NCBI GenBank assembly: GCA_910579265.1
Contig: CAJTTE010000015.1
Location: forward strand, 1-64,000
Direction: 5' to 3'
Origin: an uncultured Ruminiclostridium sp.
GTDB lineage: Bacteria > Bacillota > Clostridia > Oscillospirales > Ruminococcaceae
DNA length: 64,000 nt
The notes under the pieces are model-generated. The model was not told the origin of the DNA. It did no database searches and saw only the letters and a list, made by a program, of their open reading frames with translations. Below, piece after piece: positions 8,926-17,918 of this stretch. Position 1 is the stretch's first letter, and each line of letters opens with the position of its first letter. Both the position numbers and the translations under genes were made by a program.

Positions 8926-8978
8926 TCAAATCATCTCCTTATAAATATCATATGGTAATATTTGGATGTTACATTTAT

Positions 8979-9007
8979 ATTATATGACCTTTTTTATATT
9001 ATGTCAA
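8979..9007 (-). promoter_or_regulatory. Promoter of the metzincin-lipoprotein operon
   Basis: On the minus strand: TTGACA (9002-9007), a 17-bp spacer and TATAAT (8979-8984). Both boxes are perfect consensus sigma-A matches. Confidence 0.8.
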
Positions 9008-9080
9008 GTACTTTCAAAAAATTATATAAGTGACAAAGTCTGAATGATAATATTTCCTTTCTAAAAAATTTTTTATCTTA

Positions 9081-9290
9081 AAATGAACGGAAGCCGCCTG
9101 AACAGAAAGGATCAACGAAAACAATGCCACCCGCCCTGCCAGTACGGCGGCAATTATTTTTTAATTCAAATCATCTCCTTATAAATGTCATACGGTAATA
9201 TTTGGACGTTATATTTATATTATGTCAAGTACTTTCAAAAAATTATATAAGCGACAAAGTCTGAAGGCTAATATTTCCTTTCTAAAAAAA
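9081..9290 (-). pseudogene. Decayed partial copy of the metzincin gene 5' end and promoter region
   Basis: This stretch repeats about 8843-9060 at high identity, covering the signal-peptide codons, the Shine-Dalgarno and the promoter region, but stops before the catalytic domain. The start codon has become ATT, and about 17 bp are missing between the two promoter boxes, so the -35/-10 spacing is lost. It is a non-functional relic of a local duplication. Confidence 0.8.
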
Positions 9291-9316
9291 TATTATACCT
9301 TCAGACTTTGTCGTTA
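9251..9316 (-). terminator. Long hairpin after the asparaginase gene
   Basis: CGACAAAGTCTGAAGG and CCTTCAGACTTTGTCG form a 16-bp perfect stem, with a second inner pairing (AATATTTC / AAATATT). It lies about 35 bp past the asparaginase stop. The left arm comes from the duplicated promoter region of the metzincin gene. Confidence 0.55.
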
Positions 9317-9349
9317 AAGTTAAATTCATTTGTACAGGATCAACAGCTC

Positions 9350-10339
9350 TTACGGCACTATATCCCCGGACAGCGACATGTTCATTACCGCTTCAGGATC
9401 AATATCTGACGCTACGCTCAGCCATAATTTTACATATGCGGCAATTGGCGAAATATTTCTAACCGGGATTATTCCCAGACGGTCAAAATCCTTTGTGCTC
9501 TCATAGCTTTCTCCCTGAGAGACCCCCGTCAAAAACACTTTCACTCCCCTATCGCGAGCTTCCTTATAGAATGCCAGCGCTTCGCGGGAGCAGGTATTTA
9601 CGGTTCCCGAATGATAACTGCCCATAAGTATATATTTTACAGAAGGCTTTAATTCAGGATAAGACATTCCCGTATAGGGTTCTATTCTCATTATGCCATC
9701 AGATACGCTTTTAATATTTCCCCACCCAAAATACGGAATTTCATTTTCCTTTTCTTTATAGTTTTGGTTTTTTACAAAGGAATAACCCTGATCAAAGCTT
9801 CCGTAGCAGGAATCCTTAAGGCTGTATACACTGTCGGTAAACGCCTGTCCCGCCAAAAGGCGGGTGCCTCGGTGTATTTTCGCATTATCGTCCTCATTTT
9901 TGTAAGAAACCCATACGCCCGCTTTTCCTTCTTTTTCTATAAAACCAACAGCCGCATGAAGATTTATAAGCCCGTTAGCGGCACGGTCCTCTATCGGTCT
10001 GTTGCTGGAAACAAGACATACCGGAATCATGGGATCAAGAGTATAGGAAAGCATGGCGGCGGAATATTGCAGAGTATCGGTACCGTGGGTCACGATAATC
10101 CCGTCATAATTTCCGGGCGCAACAGCGGACAGGCTTTCAGCCAAAGTCTTAAGAGTATCGCCGTTGTTGTTTTCACTGAGAACAGAATATGGCTGTATCG
10201 TATCATATTCAAAATCCGCGCCAAATTGATCCTTATATTTTTTCAGAAGAATATAGGGTTTGTTTTTGTCCGTAGAAATATAGTCTCCCGTATATGTACT
10301 TCCTATTGTGCCCCCGGTAAAAACAAATAAAATTTTCAT
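9350..10339 (-). CDS. L-asparaginase
   Basis: Hydrolyses L-asparagine to aspartate and ammonia. Of 329 residues, the N-terminus carries the first catalytic motif FTGGTIGS (nucleophilic Thr near residue 10), and the second motif VTHGTDTL is near residue 95, with the Thr-Asp pair that activates water and substrate. The C-terminal domain continues to the end (GVKVFLTGVSQGES). Without a signal peptide it is probably a cytoplasmic, type I-like enzyme. It stands alone on the minus strand. A glutaminase side activity cannot be excluded. Confidence 0.9.
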   Translation of the reverse strand: MKILFVFTGGTIGSTYTGDYISTDKNKPYILLKKYKDQFGADFEYDTIQPYSVLSENNNGDTLKTLAESLSAVAPGNYDGIIVTHGTDTLQYSAAMLSYTLDPMIPVCLVSSNRPIEDRAANGLINLHAAVGFIEKEGKAGVWVSYKNEDDNAKIHRGTRLLAGQAFTDSVYSLKDSCYGSFDQGYSFVKNQNYKEKENEIPYFGWGNIKSVSDGIMRIEPYTGMSYPELKPSVKYILMGSYHSGTVNTCSREALAFYKEARDRGVKVFLTGVSQGESYESTKDFDRLGIIPVRNISPIAAYVKLWLSVASDIDPEAVMNMSLSGDIVP

Positions 10340-10554
10340 ACTTTATCCTTTTCCTTCTTATAGTAAAAATACGATCAAAAATGCAAAACATAAAAAATAT
10401 AACGGAAATTTTTTGATAAAATCCAACCGTATAATCAAAGCATTCCTAATCAGAGTTTATCCGTATAAAACGGATATACATATATGAGGTATATCTTTCT
10501 TTTATTTAAGGCAAAATTCTGCAAGCCGTCCGCAGCAGGAATATAATAAACATA

Positions 10555-10745
10555 TTAGGGCGTATCTGAAAACAAAGCAAATTTGTACAGTTACGCTAAA
10601 GCGTGGCGATTTCAAGGGATAAAACGGAGAAATACGAGGTCATTCCGTAATTATCAATTTGGGTAAATAACGGCATTCTTTGACACGGAAAACGTCCGCA
10701 GTTAGTAGAAATAGTGCGATTTTCAGATTTTCAGATAGTCACTAA
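10555..10745. mobile_element. Family C inverted-repeat element, copy 2 (~190 bp)
   Basis: Bounded by TTAGGGCGTATCTGAAAA and, in complement, TTAGTGACTATCTGAAAA. The body contains AAGCAAATTTGTACA, GGAGAAATACGAGG and AACGTCCGCAGTTAGTAGAA, all shared with copies at 39053, 44166, 50892 and 61005. Confidence 0.75.
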
Positions 10746-10811
10746 GGGCATGTGACGGACATTATATAATAATCATTCAAGAACATACTATAACCGATGC
10801 AAATCCGCAGC

Positions 10812-10840
10812 TTGCATTTTTTATCAAAAGACTGTATAAT
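10812..10840 (+). promoter_or_regulatory. Promoter of the PIN-domain gene
   Basis: TTGCAT (10812-10817), a 17-bp spacer and TATAAT (10835-10840), about 115 bp before the start codon. Confidence 0.6.
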
Positions 10841-10955
10841 ACACAAAGAAAAAACCAGAATCAGTTCGCCGGAGTTATTTACCGAAGCTATGCCTAAAGC
10901 GCGTCAACGTAAATAAAAGCCGGATAATTTCTCAGCCAAGGAGGCTAACGCTAAA

Positions 10956-11567
10956 ATGAATTATTACTTCGTTGATTATGAAAACGTAAGCGTCAGCATA
11001 TTGAACAATGTTTCCAAAATAAAAAACGGAGACTGCATCCATATTTTTTACGGCAACAATCCATCCCCTATACCCATTTTCTTTCTTGAGGAAATAAAAC
11101 AAAAAGGAATCCAGTTTACGATCCACAAGGCCGTCACGGGTACGAAAAACGCTCTTGATTTTCAGCTGTCATCTTATCTGGGTTATATCATAGGAAAGCT
11201 TTCAAACAAGAATCAATGTCTGTATATCTTATCCAACGATACGGGATACGACTGTCTGACAGATTTCTGGCAGGAATATAATGTAAAACGGATAACCGAT
11301 TTTTCTCCCTGCGCCGAAAAAAATAAGCCGTCAGAAAAAGAAATGGCGGAAAATACCGCTTCGAAAAAAGAAAAAACAAGGGTTTCGCCTAAGGATATAA
11401 AAACGGTAATCAACAACGAGGATACCGCCGTTCTCGTATCAAAGATAATAAACGGTTCCTCAAGCAAAAACGAGGTCTCGATCAAGCTAAGCAGACATTA
11501 CAGAAATTCGAAGAAAGCATCCGAAATATACAATAATATCAAAGGCTTTCTCAAAAACATGAAATAA
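10956..11567 (+). CDS. PIN/NYN-like domain protein, putative RNase
   Basis: A 203-residue protein. Residues 1-115 look like a PIN-fold nuclease domain: VDYENVS at the N-terminus (acidic residues Asp7 and Glu9), then an acidic position in NALDFQLSSYLGY, then ILSNDTGYD near residue 92. These match the acidic metal-binding triad arrangement of NYN/PIN-like families. Residues ~125-203 are lysine-rich and look like a linker plus a small helical domain. AAGGAGG is 11 bp before the ATG. It is convergent with dprA and has its own promoter. A function in RNA processing is inferred from the fold only. Confidence 0.7.
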   Translation: MNYYFVDYENVSVSILNNVSKIKNGDCIHIFYGNNPSPIPIFFLEEIKQKGIQFTIHKAVTGTKNALDFQLSSYLGYIIGKLSNKNQCLYILSNDTGYDCLTDFWQEYNVKRITDFSPCAEKNKPSEKEMAENTASKKEKTRVSPKDIKTVINNEDTAVLVSKIINGSSSKNEVSIKLSRHYRNSKKASEIYNNIKGFLKNMK

Positions 11568-11602
11568 ACATTTCAAAAACAGACAAGCTTTCATGCATAT
11601 AT

Positions 11603-12850
11603 TTACAGTTTCAAGCCGTAGTACGCACCCGGAAACGATTCTATCACATCCGCCATTTCCAGCTCCAGAAGATACAAAGATATATCGTCGGGAGAAATAT
11701 TGCACGAATCCGTTATGGCTTCAAGCTGCTGTTTCCCGTTTTGTTTCAGAAAATCATATATTACCTTGTATTCAGGTTCGTTTTTATCAAATCCGAATTT
11801 TTCCGCCGCATCTCCGCCTCTTTTTACGCAAGCAGAAGAAGTCTTTTTCCTTATGCCCTTATCGGCGTTTTTCCCGCTAACCGACGTATCATCGCCGGCA
11901 TCAGTTTTACTTTTGCCGAACGCAAAATGCTTTTCGGGAGACACGTCGTATTTTCTGTTAAGCTCATCCAATTTATCAGTAAAGGAATCAAAATAATAAT
12001 TCACCACATCAAGGTAATTAAAAAGAGGTATCGCTCCGTCTCTAAGATACTTTATGACTCCGCAATAATCAGCTGAAAAAACATCACGCGGAGGAAAACA
12101 AAACAGATCCCTTCCTTGCTGAACAGCGTGATCCGCAGTTATAAGAGAACCGCTTCCCATTCCCGCCTGAAACACTATCGTCCCTAAGGAAAGGCCGGAA
12201 ATTATTCTGTTTCTTGCCTGAAAATATGCCTTTGAGGCGGGTGTATTCGGCATCAGCTCACTTATGTATGCGCCTGACAGATCGCATATCTGTTTTCTCA
12301 GCTGCGAGCTTCCTCTCGGATAATCCACGTCTATTCCGCAGGCAAGGACGCCTATTGTCTTTCCCCCGGCTTCCACGGCGGAGGAATGGATAATATGATC
12401 TACCCCGTTGGCCATCCCGCTTACGAGAATCACACCCAGCTTAGCAAGATCGGTGCAGGTCCGTTTCGTTACCTTGGCGGTATATTCGGTCGCCCCTCTG
12501 GCTCCTACGCCCGAAATGCACACCTCGCTGTTCAATCCTTTAAGGCTTCCTTTATAAAAAAGCAATAACGGCGGGTTGTAGATATTTTTGAGTCGATATG
12601 GATAATCCCCGTCATCCAACGTAATAATACCGATCCCTTTATTTCCGCACTCCTCCAGTATTCTTTCGGAATTATCAAGAGACAGAGCCGCCAGCCTCTT
12701 CTTTTCGGCCGGGGAAAGAAATCTGACATCATTTTCCCTTGCAATTGCCTCATAAGCCAATTCTGCGGAGCCATACCGCTGTATCAGCAGGAGAGACTTG
12801 GGATTGGCGGCTCCCATCAACTGCAAAAGCCATAAATAATATTCCTTCAT
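11603..12850 (-). CDS. dprA: DNA-processing protein DprA (Smf)
   Basis: Loads RecA onto incoming single-stranded DNA during transformation. The 415-residue protein has an N-terminal helical SAM-like domain (~1-65), a Rossmann-fold core (SGVGARGATEYTAK, then GVILVSGMANGVDHIIHSSAVEAGG, then ARNRIISGLS and GSGSLITADHAVQQGRDLFCFP), and a C-terminal winged-helix domain (~345-415). Between core and winged helix is an unusually long hydrophilic linker (~295-345, KSKTDAGDD and following). No other competence gene is in the window. The gene upstream on the same strand (acyl-CoA synthetase) is 133 bp away. Confidence 0.95.
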   Translation of the reverse strand: MKEYYLWLLQLMGAANPKSLLLIQRYGSAELAYEAIARENDVRFLSPAEKKRLAALSLDNSERILEECGNKGIGIITLDDGDYPYRLKNIYNPPLLLFYKGSLKGLNSEVCISGVGARGATEYTAKVTKRTCTDLAKLGVILVSGMANGVDHIIHSSAVEAGGKTIGVLACGIDVDYPRGSSQLRKQICDLSGAYISELMPNTPASKAYFQARNRIISGLSLGTIVFQAGMGSGSLITADHAVQQGRDLFCFPPRDVFSADYCGVIKYLRDGAIPLFNYLDVVNYYFDSFTDKLDELNRKYDVSPEKHFAFGKSKTDAGDDTSVSGKNADKGIRKKTSSACVKRGGDAAEKFGFDKNEPEYKVIYDFLKQNGKQQLEAITDSCNISPDDISLYLLELEMADVIESFPGAYYGLKL

Positions 12851-12983
12851 AACCGTTCTCCATGAATTTTATATTTTACGGAAAAAGAGAAGAGAAGCTT
12901 AAAAACATGAAAAACACATTCCATGTAAAAGCTCAGGCATACCGGATACGCACCGAACCGCCTATCTCTTCTCTCAGATTCAA

Positions 12984-14648
12984 TTATTTGTCGTTATCTT
13001 CCTGCCTTATCTGTACCCGGCGGATTTTTCCGCTTATAGTCTTTGGCAATTCGTCTACAAATTCCACTATTCTGGGATATTTATAGGGAGCGGTATTCTT
13101 TTTGACGTGATTCTGAAGTTCTTTTTTCAGTTCTTCGCTTGCCGTATAGCCCCTGGCAAGAACGACGGTAGCCTTTACAACCTGTCCTCTTATAGGATCG
13201 GGAGCGGCAGTTATAGCGCATTCCAAAACGGCAGGATGGGTTATCAGGACGCTTTCGATTTCAAAGGGTCCGATACGATACCCGCTGGCTTTTATTACAT
13301 CGTCATTTCTTCCCACATACCAATAATAACCGTCCTCATCCTTCCATGCGGTATCGCCCGTATGATATACTCCGTTACACCATGCTTCATCAGTAAGGTC
13401 CGTGTTTTTATAGTAACAGTTGAAGAGCCCGTCCTTTCCCCTTTCCGCTCTTACAACGATCTCGCCTACTTCGCCTACGGGTACGCTTTTGTCGTTCTCA
13501 TCCACAATGTCCACATTATAGAGAGGGGTAGGCTTACCCATAGATCCCGGCCGGGGGGTCATACCCACAAGATTCGCCAGTATAGCCGTGGACTCAGTTT
13601 GACCGAAGGCCTCCATCAGCTTTAATCCGGTATATTCAAGCCACTTGTTAAACACCTCCGGATTTAAAGCTTCACCCGCAATCGTCGAATACTTAAGACT
13701 GCTCAGATCATATTCATCCAAGCCCTCCTTTATAAAGAAACGGAACATTGTGGGCGGCGCGCAAAATGATGTTATTTTATAATCCTGCATGATTTTAAGC
13801 ATGTCGGCAGGGATGAATTTATCAAAATCATAAACCATTACGCAGCTTCCCAGAGACATTTGTCCGTAAAGCTTGCCCCATGCCGCTTTTCCCCAGCCCG
13901 TGTCGGAAATGGTAAGATGAAGTCCGTCAGGATCCACATTCTGCCAGTATTTTGCGGTAAGGATATGGCAAATCGCATATTTATGATTGTGTATAACCAT
14001 TTTAGGATATCCCGTCGTACCGCTCGTAAAATAAAGAAGCATAATATCGTTGCAGCAGGTTTCAACCCGATCCATCGTCACGGGCTGCTTTTTTATTTCC
14101 TCGTCAAAATCCAGCCAGTCACCGTCCGCGCCTCCACGGCAGATGAATTTAGCGTTAAGATCCCAGCCGATTTCCTTCTGAGCCTGATCGATATATGTCT
14201 TTACTTCCGGATTGTCATGGGTGCATACTACCGCTTTTACCCCCGCCTGTTCAAACCGGTAGGTAAAATCATGGGTAGTCAGAAGATGAGTAGCGGGTAT
14301 GGCAACCGCTCCCAGTTTTATAAGTCCGATCACGGCGTACCAGAACTGATAATTCCTTTTAAGCACCAGCATTACCATATCGCCTTTTCCTATGCCCTTT
14401 GACGCAAAAAGATTAGCAGCCTGCGTAGAAAGCTCGGAAAGCTCTTTATAGGTAAGCTCCTTTTTTTCACCGGCTACGTTTGTCCATTTCAACGCCGGAC
14501 GACCGGGATCAAGCTCGGCAAATTTATCGATAATATCATAACCGAAATTATAATTATCGGGACAGTCCACCTCGAATTTATTCAGGATCCCGTTTTCGTC
14601 AAAGCCTTCTTTAACAAATTTTTTGTAGTAATCCACCACTTGTTCCAT
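12984..14648 (-). CDS. Acyl-CoA synthetase (AMP-forming), acetyl/medium-chain type
   Basis: Activates a carboxylic acid to its CoA thioester through an acyl-adenylate. The 554-residue protein has the P-loop-like motif LLYFTSGTTGYPK near residue 205, the A5-type motif EAFGQTES near residue 345, YHTGDTAWKDEDGYYWYVGR near 430, the hinge NDDVIKASGYRIGPFEIE and the C-terminal catalytic Lys in PKTISGKIRR. It resembles the ACSM-like group common in gut Clostridia. An HTH-cupin regulator lies directly upstream on the same strand (166 bp), a recurrent pairing that suggests local control of the synthetase. The actual acid substrate is not predictable here. Confidence 0.88.
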   Translation of the reverse strand: MEQVVDYYKKFVKEGFDENGILNKFEVDCPDNYNFGYDIIDKFAELDPGRPALKWTNVAGEKKELTYKELSELSTQAANLFASKGIGKGDMVMLVLKRNYQFWYAVIGLIKLGAVAIPATHLLTTHDFTYRFEQAGVKAVVCTHDNPEVKTYIDQAQKEIGWDLNAKFICRGGADGDWLDFDEEIKKQPVTMDRVETCCNDIMLLYFTSGTTGYPKMVIHNHKYAICHILTAKYWQNVDPDGLHLTISDTGWGKAAWGKLYGQMSLGSCVMVYDFDKFIPADMLKIMQDYKITSFCAPPTMFRFFIKEGLDEYDLSSLKYSTIAGEALNPEVFNKWLEYTGLKLMEAFGQTESTAILANLVGMTPRPGSMGKPTPLYNVDIVDENDKSVPVGEVGEIVVRAERGKDGLFNCYYKNTDLTDEAWCNGVYHTGDTAWKDEDGYYWYVGRNDDVIKASGYRIGPFEIESVLITHPAVLECAITAAPDPIRGQVVKATVVLARGYTASEELKKELQNHVKKNTAPYKYPRIVEFVDELPKTISGKIRRVQIRQEDNDK

Positions 14649-14814
14649 TTTGTTCTCTTCCTTTCGTTTTTATCGCCGTTACCCGGATAATCCCTATATC
14701 CGATCCGTGCCGAAGCATAAAACAGCGGATGAACAAACTGCTTCAACAGATTATCCAATGTTCTTTCTATGTAACTCTTTATAACAAAACCGCGTTTGAT
14801 CCCACCGCAAGGAA

Positions 14815-15375
14815 TTATATCAGAACCGCAAGGAATTTACAGTCCTTTCCGCCGAAGGCTATCATGCCGTGGGGATTCTTGCTGTTATAATAAACGCAGT
14901 CTCCCTCATTCAGGATCTCCTCATGATCGTTAATTACAAATTTAAGACTTCCGGAAATTATAAAGTCCATTTCCTGACCGTCATGCACAGAAAGGTGTAT
15001 CGGCTTGTTCTGTTCGTTTTCAGAGTAAGGAGCTTCAACTATAAAAGGTTCTATTTTTTTGTTTTTGAACAAATATGCCATATGCTGATAAGTAAAGCCT
15101 ATCCTTCTCTCAATGGGGAGCCCGTTATCCTTTCTTACCACGGAATATGTCTCAAGCTTCGGTTCCGATCCGGTAAGCAGTTCAATCATCTCGATGCCAA
15201 GAGCCTCTGCGGCGGAATTCAGAAAGGACAGGGAAAAATCCTTTTCTCCGTTTTCAAAGCTTCTGTACTCATCTATAGAAGTACTTGTGCGGGCTGCCAT
15301 AAACTCCTCGGTAATATCAAGATACTCTCTGGTAGATTTAAGTCTGGAGGAGACCTCTTTAATATTGTAGTTCAT
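14815..15375 (-). CDS. XRE-family HTH regulator with C-terminal cupin domain
   Basis: A 186-residue regulator. Residues 5-65 are a helix-turn-helix of the Cro/CI type (LDITEEFMAARTSTSIDEYRSFE, then AAEALGIEMIELLTG), and residues ~110-186 are a cupin barrel (HDGQEMDFIISGSLKF, then LNEGDCVYYNSKNPHGM) that may bind a small ligand. AGGAGG precedes the ATG at good spacing. It lies upstream of, and in the same direction as, the acyl-CoA synthetase and probably senses its substrate or product. A consensus promoter sits at 15461-15489. Confidence 0.88.
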   Translation of the reverse strand: MNYNIKEVSSRLKSTREYLDITEEFMAARTSTSIDEYRSFENGEKDFSLSFLNSAAEALGIEMIELLTGSEPKLETYSVVRKDNGLPIERRIGFTYQHMAYLFKNKKIEPFIVEAPYSENEQNKPIHLSVHDGQEMDFIISGSLKFVINDHEEILNEGDCVYYNSKNPHGMIAFGGKDCKFLAVLI

Positions 15376-15460
15376 TTATAACCTCCTGATATTTACTTAT
15401 GTATTTTTTTAAAGCTCAGACAAATGCTGTCACTTTAAATCGATACAGTTTTGCCTGTTT

Positions 15461-15489
15461 ATTATACCACAGCACAGGTCTTAATTCAA
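15461..15489 (-). promoter_or_regulatory. Promoter of the cupin regulator / acyl-CoA synthetase unit
   Basis: Minus strand: TTGAAT (15484-15489), a 17-bp spacer ending in TGG (extended -10) and TATAAT (15461-15466). Confidence 0.7.
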
Positions 15490-15524
15490 GTGTTTTTATT
15501 CCGAAAAAACGGATGATGTTTTAT

Positions 15525-16151
15525 TTATATATTTTTTTTGCACAATTCTTTCAGGCAGCAGCTTTCGCATTGCGGTCTTCTGGCTGCGCAAACAAGTCTT
15601 CCGTGCCACACAAGCCTATGACAAAGAGCCAGGCCTTCTTCCGGCGGGACTATCGTTCTGAGCTGCTTTTCCACCTTTACAGCATCTTTTCCTTCGGCAA
15701 GACCGAGCCTGTTCGTAAGACGTATAACATGAGTGTCACATACAAAAGCGTTTTTGCCGTACAGCTCGCCGGCCACAAGATTAGCTGTTTTTCTGCCCAC
15801 GCCCGCTAATTTTGTAAGTTCCTCCACGGTATCGGGTATTATATCATTGTAAACGGTATGAAGCTGTACGCACATTTTTACTATATCGCGCGCCTTGGTC
15901 TGAAACAAACCGCAGGAGCGTATATATTCAGCTACCTCCGCCTCGTCGGCTTCGGCAAAATCCTTTATTTCCGGATATCTTTCAAATAAGGCGGGAGTTA
16001 CCTTATTCACCCTGACGTCCGTACACTGAGCCGAAAGTCTTGTGGCTATCAGAAGTTCATGAGGCTTGCCGTAAGTCAAAGCGCATTTTACCTGAGGATA
16101 TTCAGCCTTCAGAGCCTCTATGATTTTTCCGGCCAAATCTTTTTTTCTCAT
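15525..16151 (-). CDS. nth: Endonuclease III (DNA glycosylase/AP lyase)
   Basis: Base-excision repair enzyme that removes oxidised pyrimidines. The 208-residue protein shows the helix-hairpin-helix ELTKLAGVGRKTANLVAGE with the catalytic Lys (~residue 120), the catalytic Asp in CDTHVIRLTNRLG, and the C-terminal [4Fe-4S] cysteines (LVCAARRPQCESCCLKELC). The length is typical. AAAGGAG precedes the ATG. It is a single gene. Confidence 0.95.
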   Translation of the reverse strand: MRKKDLAGKIIEALKAEYPQVKCALTYGKPHELLIATRLSAQCTDVRVNKVTPALFERYPEIKDFAEADEAEVAEYIRSCGLFQTKARDIVKMCVQLHTVYNDIIPDTVEELTKLAGVGRKTANLVAGELYGKNAFVCDTHVIRLTNRLGLAEGKDAVKVEKQLRTIVPPEEGLALCHRLVWHGRLVCAARRPQCESCCLKELCKKNI

Positions 16152-16177
16152 CTTTTCTCCTTTTACAGTTTTCTCAG

Positions 16178-16338
16178 AGCCTGTTTAGTATCCCGAAGCA
16201 TGTAGATCACACAGCAGATTTTGCGTATTTCAAGGCGTTTTTTCGTAGACGTGCTTGATGCACATAAAGAAAAATAAACGGAGAAATGCGCAAGGGGCGC
16301 ATGCAGGATGCACGCCGGGAGATGTCAAACAGGCTCTC
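16178..16338. mobile_element. Family E inverted-repeat element (~160 bp)
   Basis: AGAGCCTGTTT on the left and AAACAGGCTCT on the right enclose a non-coding body. I see only this copy in the window. It directly abuts a diverged family A element on its right. Confidence 0.55.
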
Positions 16339-16515
16339 AGGCAATACCGCACAAAAGCCGCCGTGCATTTGCGGGATCAGATTTTTCGTCAGACTGTGTC
16401 AAAATTTTGCGGGAATACTCGTGTATTTCAAGAAATTTCAATGCAATATAACGGAAAATAAGCAAGCAGATGTGCGGCAAAGGCGGCAGCTGCCCTTTGT
16501 ACGGTGTTGCCCTTA
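16338..16515. mobile_element. Family A foldback element, diverged copy 3
   Basis: Begins with AGGCAATACCGCACAA and ends with ACGGTGTTGCCCTTA. The internal motifs TTTTTCGTCAGACT, CGTGTATTTCAAG and AAGCAAGCAGATGTGCGGC correspond to the other family A copies, but identity is clearly lower, so it is probably an old copy. Confidence 0.6.
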
Positions 16516-16574
16516 TTATAGTTGCTCTTATTATTATAAATGAAATCCTGATTTTGTCAACGGTATGTTATAAG

Positions 16575-16603
16575 TTGACTTTCCGCCGGGAAAATGTTAT
16601 AAT
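16575..16603 (+). promoter_or_regulatory. Promoter of the cell-wall hydrolase pair
   Basis: TTGACT (16575-16580), a 17-bp spacer and TATAAT (16598-16603), leaving a leader of about 105 nt before the lipoprotein start codon. Confidence 0.75.
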
Positions 16604-16716
16604 GTTTATGATTGTATAGTGGAGTTGTTTTACCTTTTTCATCCGGTACATTTATATTATTTAAAAAACGGCTCCGTTAAAGGCTTTATTGATATTTGGA
16701 CAATCGGAGATATAAA

Positions 16717-17871
16717 ATGAAAAGAATAAAGATTTTGATCGTTGCCGCAGCGGCTCTTTTAATCGGAGGATGCAGCAAAGGCCTGGATGTTATAATAAAT
16801 GTCGACGGGTATGAAGGAATAGTTCTGAAAACCGAAACCGCCGCTATCACACCCGTACCTATTCCGTCGGCCTCCGTTTCGGCTGACGCCTCCGTGCCGG
16901 AAGGCAGTGACAATACCGATAATAACGGTACGGCTCAAACGACGCCCGACGTTTCGCAAAGCTCCGTACCGGAGGAAACCGACGTACAGACCGTACATAC
17001 AGAGCCTCCTGTCGTTACAGAGCCTCCCGCAGCCTGGGACGAGACCCCGGCAAACGGTACCATGTATGTGAATACTGACGGGATTTACAGCAGAATTGCG
17101 GCAATTCAGGGGAGCTCCAAAGTAAAAAAATACGGTCTTAACGATGCGGTCGGCATTACCGCGAAAACAAACACGGGCTACTATAAAACGGAAAGCGGCT
17201 CATATATCCATTCGGATTATTTAAGCACAACAACGGTCACCGTTCAGACATCCGCGGTCAGCACGGAATTGCCTCCGGAAGAGACCACGCCGCCTGACGT
17301 TACCACATCAGGTTTCGTAACCAGCGTTACCGAAAATCCGCCAATCGGCACGCTCACCCCTATTATGGGAAACAGCTCGGCTACAGTGGAGCAGATGAGA
17401 AGGTATATCAGAAAAATGAATCCGGACGTTGCGGATTCCGTTATCGAAATGATACCGTATTACATTTCCGAAGGCTCTAAAGAAGGCGTCAGAGGAGATA
17501 TCGCATTTGCGCAATCCTGCGTTGAAACCGGATACTTCAGATTTGACAAGGCGGGAACCGGTTCCGCAGTAACGATCGATCAAAATAATTTCTGCGGCAT
17601 GGGAGTCACCTCGCTGGGAATCAAGGGCGAATCCTTCGCTACGCCCCAGCTCGGGATAAGAGCTCAGATCCAGCATTTAAAGGCATATGCCTCCACGGAG
17701 CCTTTAAACGGCGTATGCGTCGACAACCGGTTCCAATGGGTGCAAAGAGGCTGCGCCGAATACGTAGAATGGCTCGGGATCCAGGAAAACCCTATCGGTA
17801 AAGGCTGGGCCGGAGGCAAAAACTACGGGAAAGTAATTCTTAATGTTTACAATAATATAATTTCAACGTGA
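16717..17871 (+). CDS. Lipoprotein with SH3-like and glucosaminidase (GH73-type) domains
   Basis: A 384-residue surface-anchored peptidoglycan hydrolase. The signal sequence ends in the lipobox LIGGC (Cys19). A long Pro/Thr/Glu-rich linker (~30-110) follows, then a small SH3-like domain (~115-175, GTMYVNTDGIYSRI to YIHSDYL), a second Pro/Thr-rich linker, and a C-terminal glucosaminidase domain (~235-384) with the likely catalytic Glu270 in SCVETGYF and the conserved NNFCGMG. ATG 16717 is preferred over 16696 because GGAGA precedes it and the signal starts there. The next gene begins 47 bp later, also a wall hydrolase, so the two probably form an operon. Confidence 0.85.
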   Translation: MKRIKILIVAAAALLIGGCSKGLDVIINVDGYEGIVLKTETAAITPVPIPSASVSADASVPEGSDNTDNNGTAQTTPDVSQSSVPEETDVQTVHTEPPVVTEPPAAWDETPANGTMYVNTDGIYSRIAAIQGSSKVKKYGLNDAVGITAKTNTGYYKTESGSYIHSDYLSTTTVTVQTSAVSTELPPEETTPPDVTTSGFVTSVTENPPIGTLTPIMGNSSATVEQMRRYIRKMNPDVADSVIEMIPYYISEGSKEGVRGDIAFAQSCVETGYFRFDKAGTGSAVTIDQNNFCGMGVTSLGIKGESFATPQLGIRAQIQHLKAYASTEPLNGVCVDNRFQWVQRGCAEYVEWLGIQENPIGKGWAGGKNYGKVILNVYNNIIST

Positions 17872-17918
17872 GAATGACGAAAATGCAGAATTTCAGAAAA
17901 AGGAGGAGCGATATATTT

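Larger units (their letters stand above)
10340..10955. other. Intergenic region with family C repeat and a promoter
   Basis: About 615 bp with no gene. It holds a full family C element (10555-10745) and the promoter of the PIN-domain gene (10812-10840). Confidence 0.6.
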
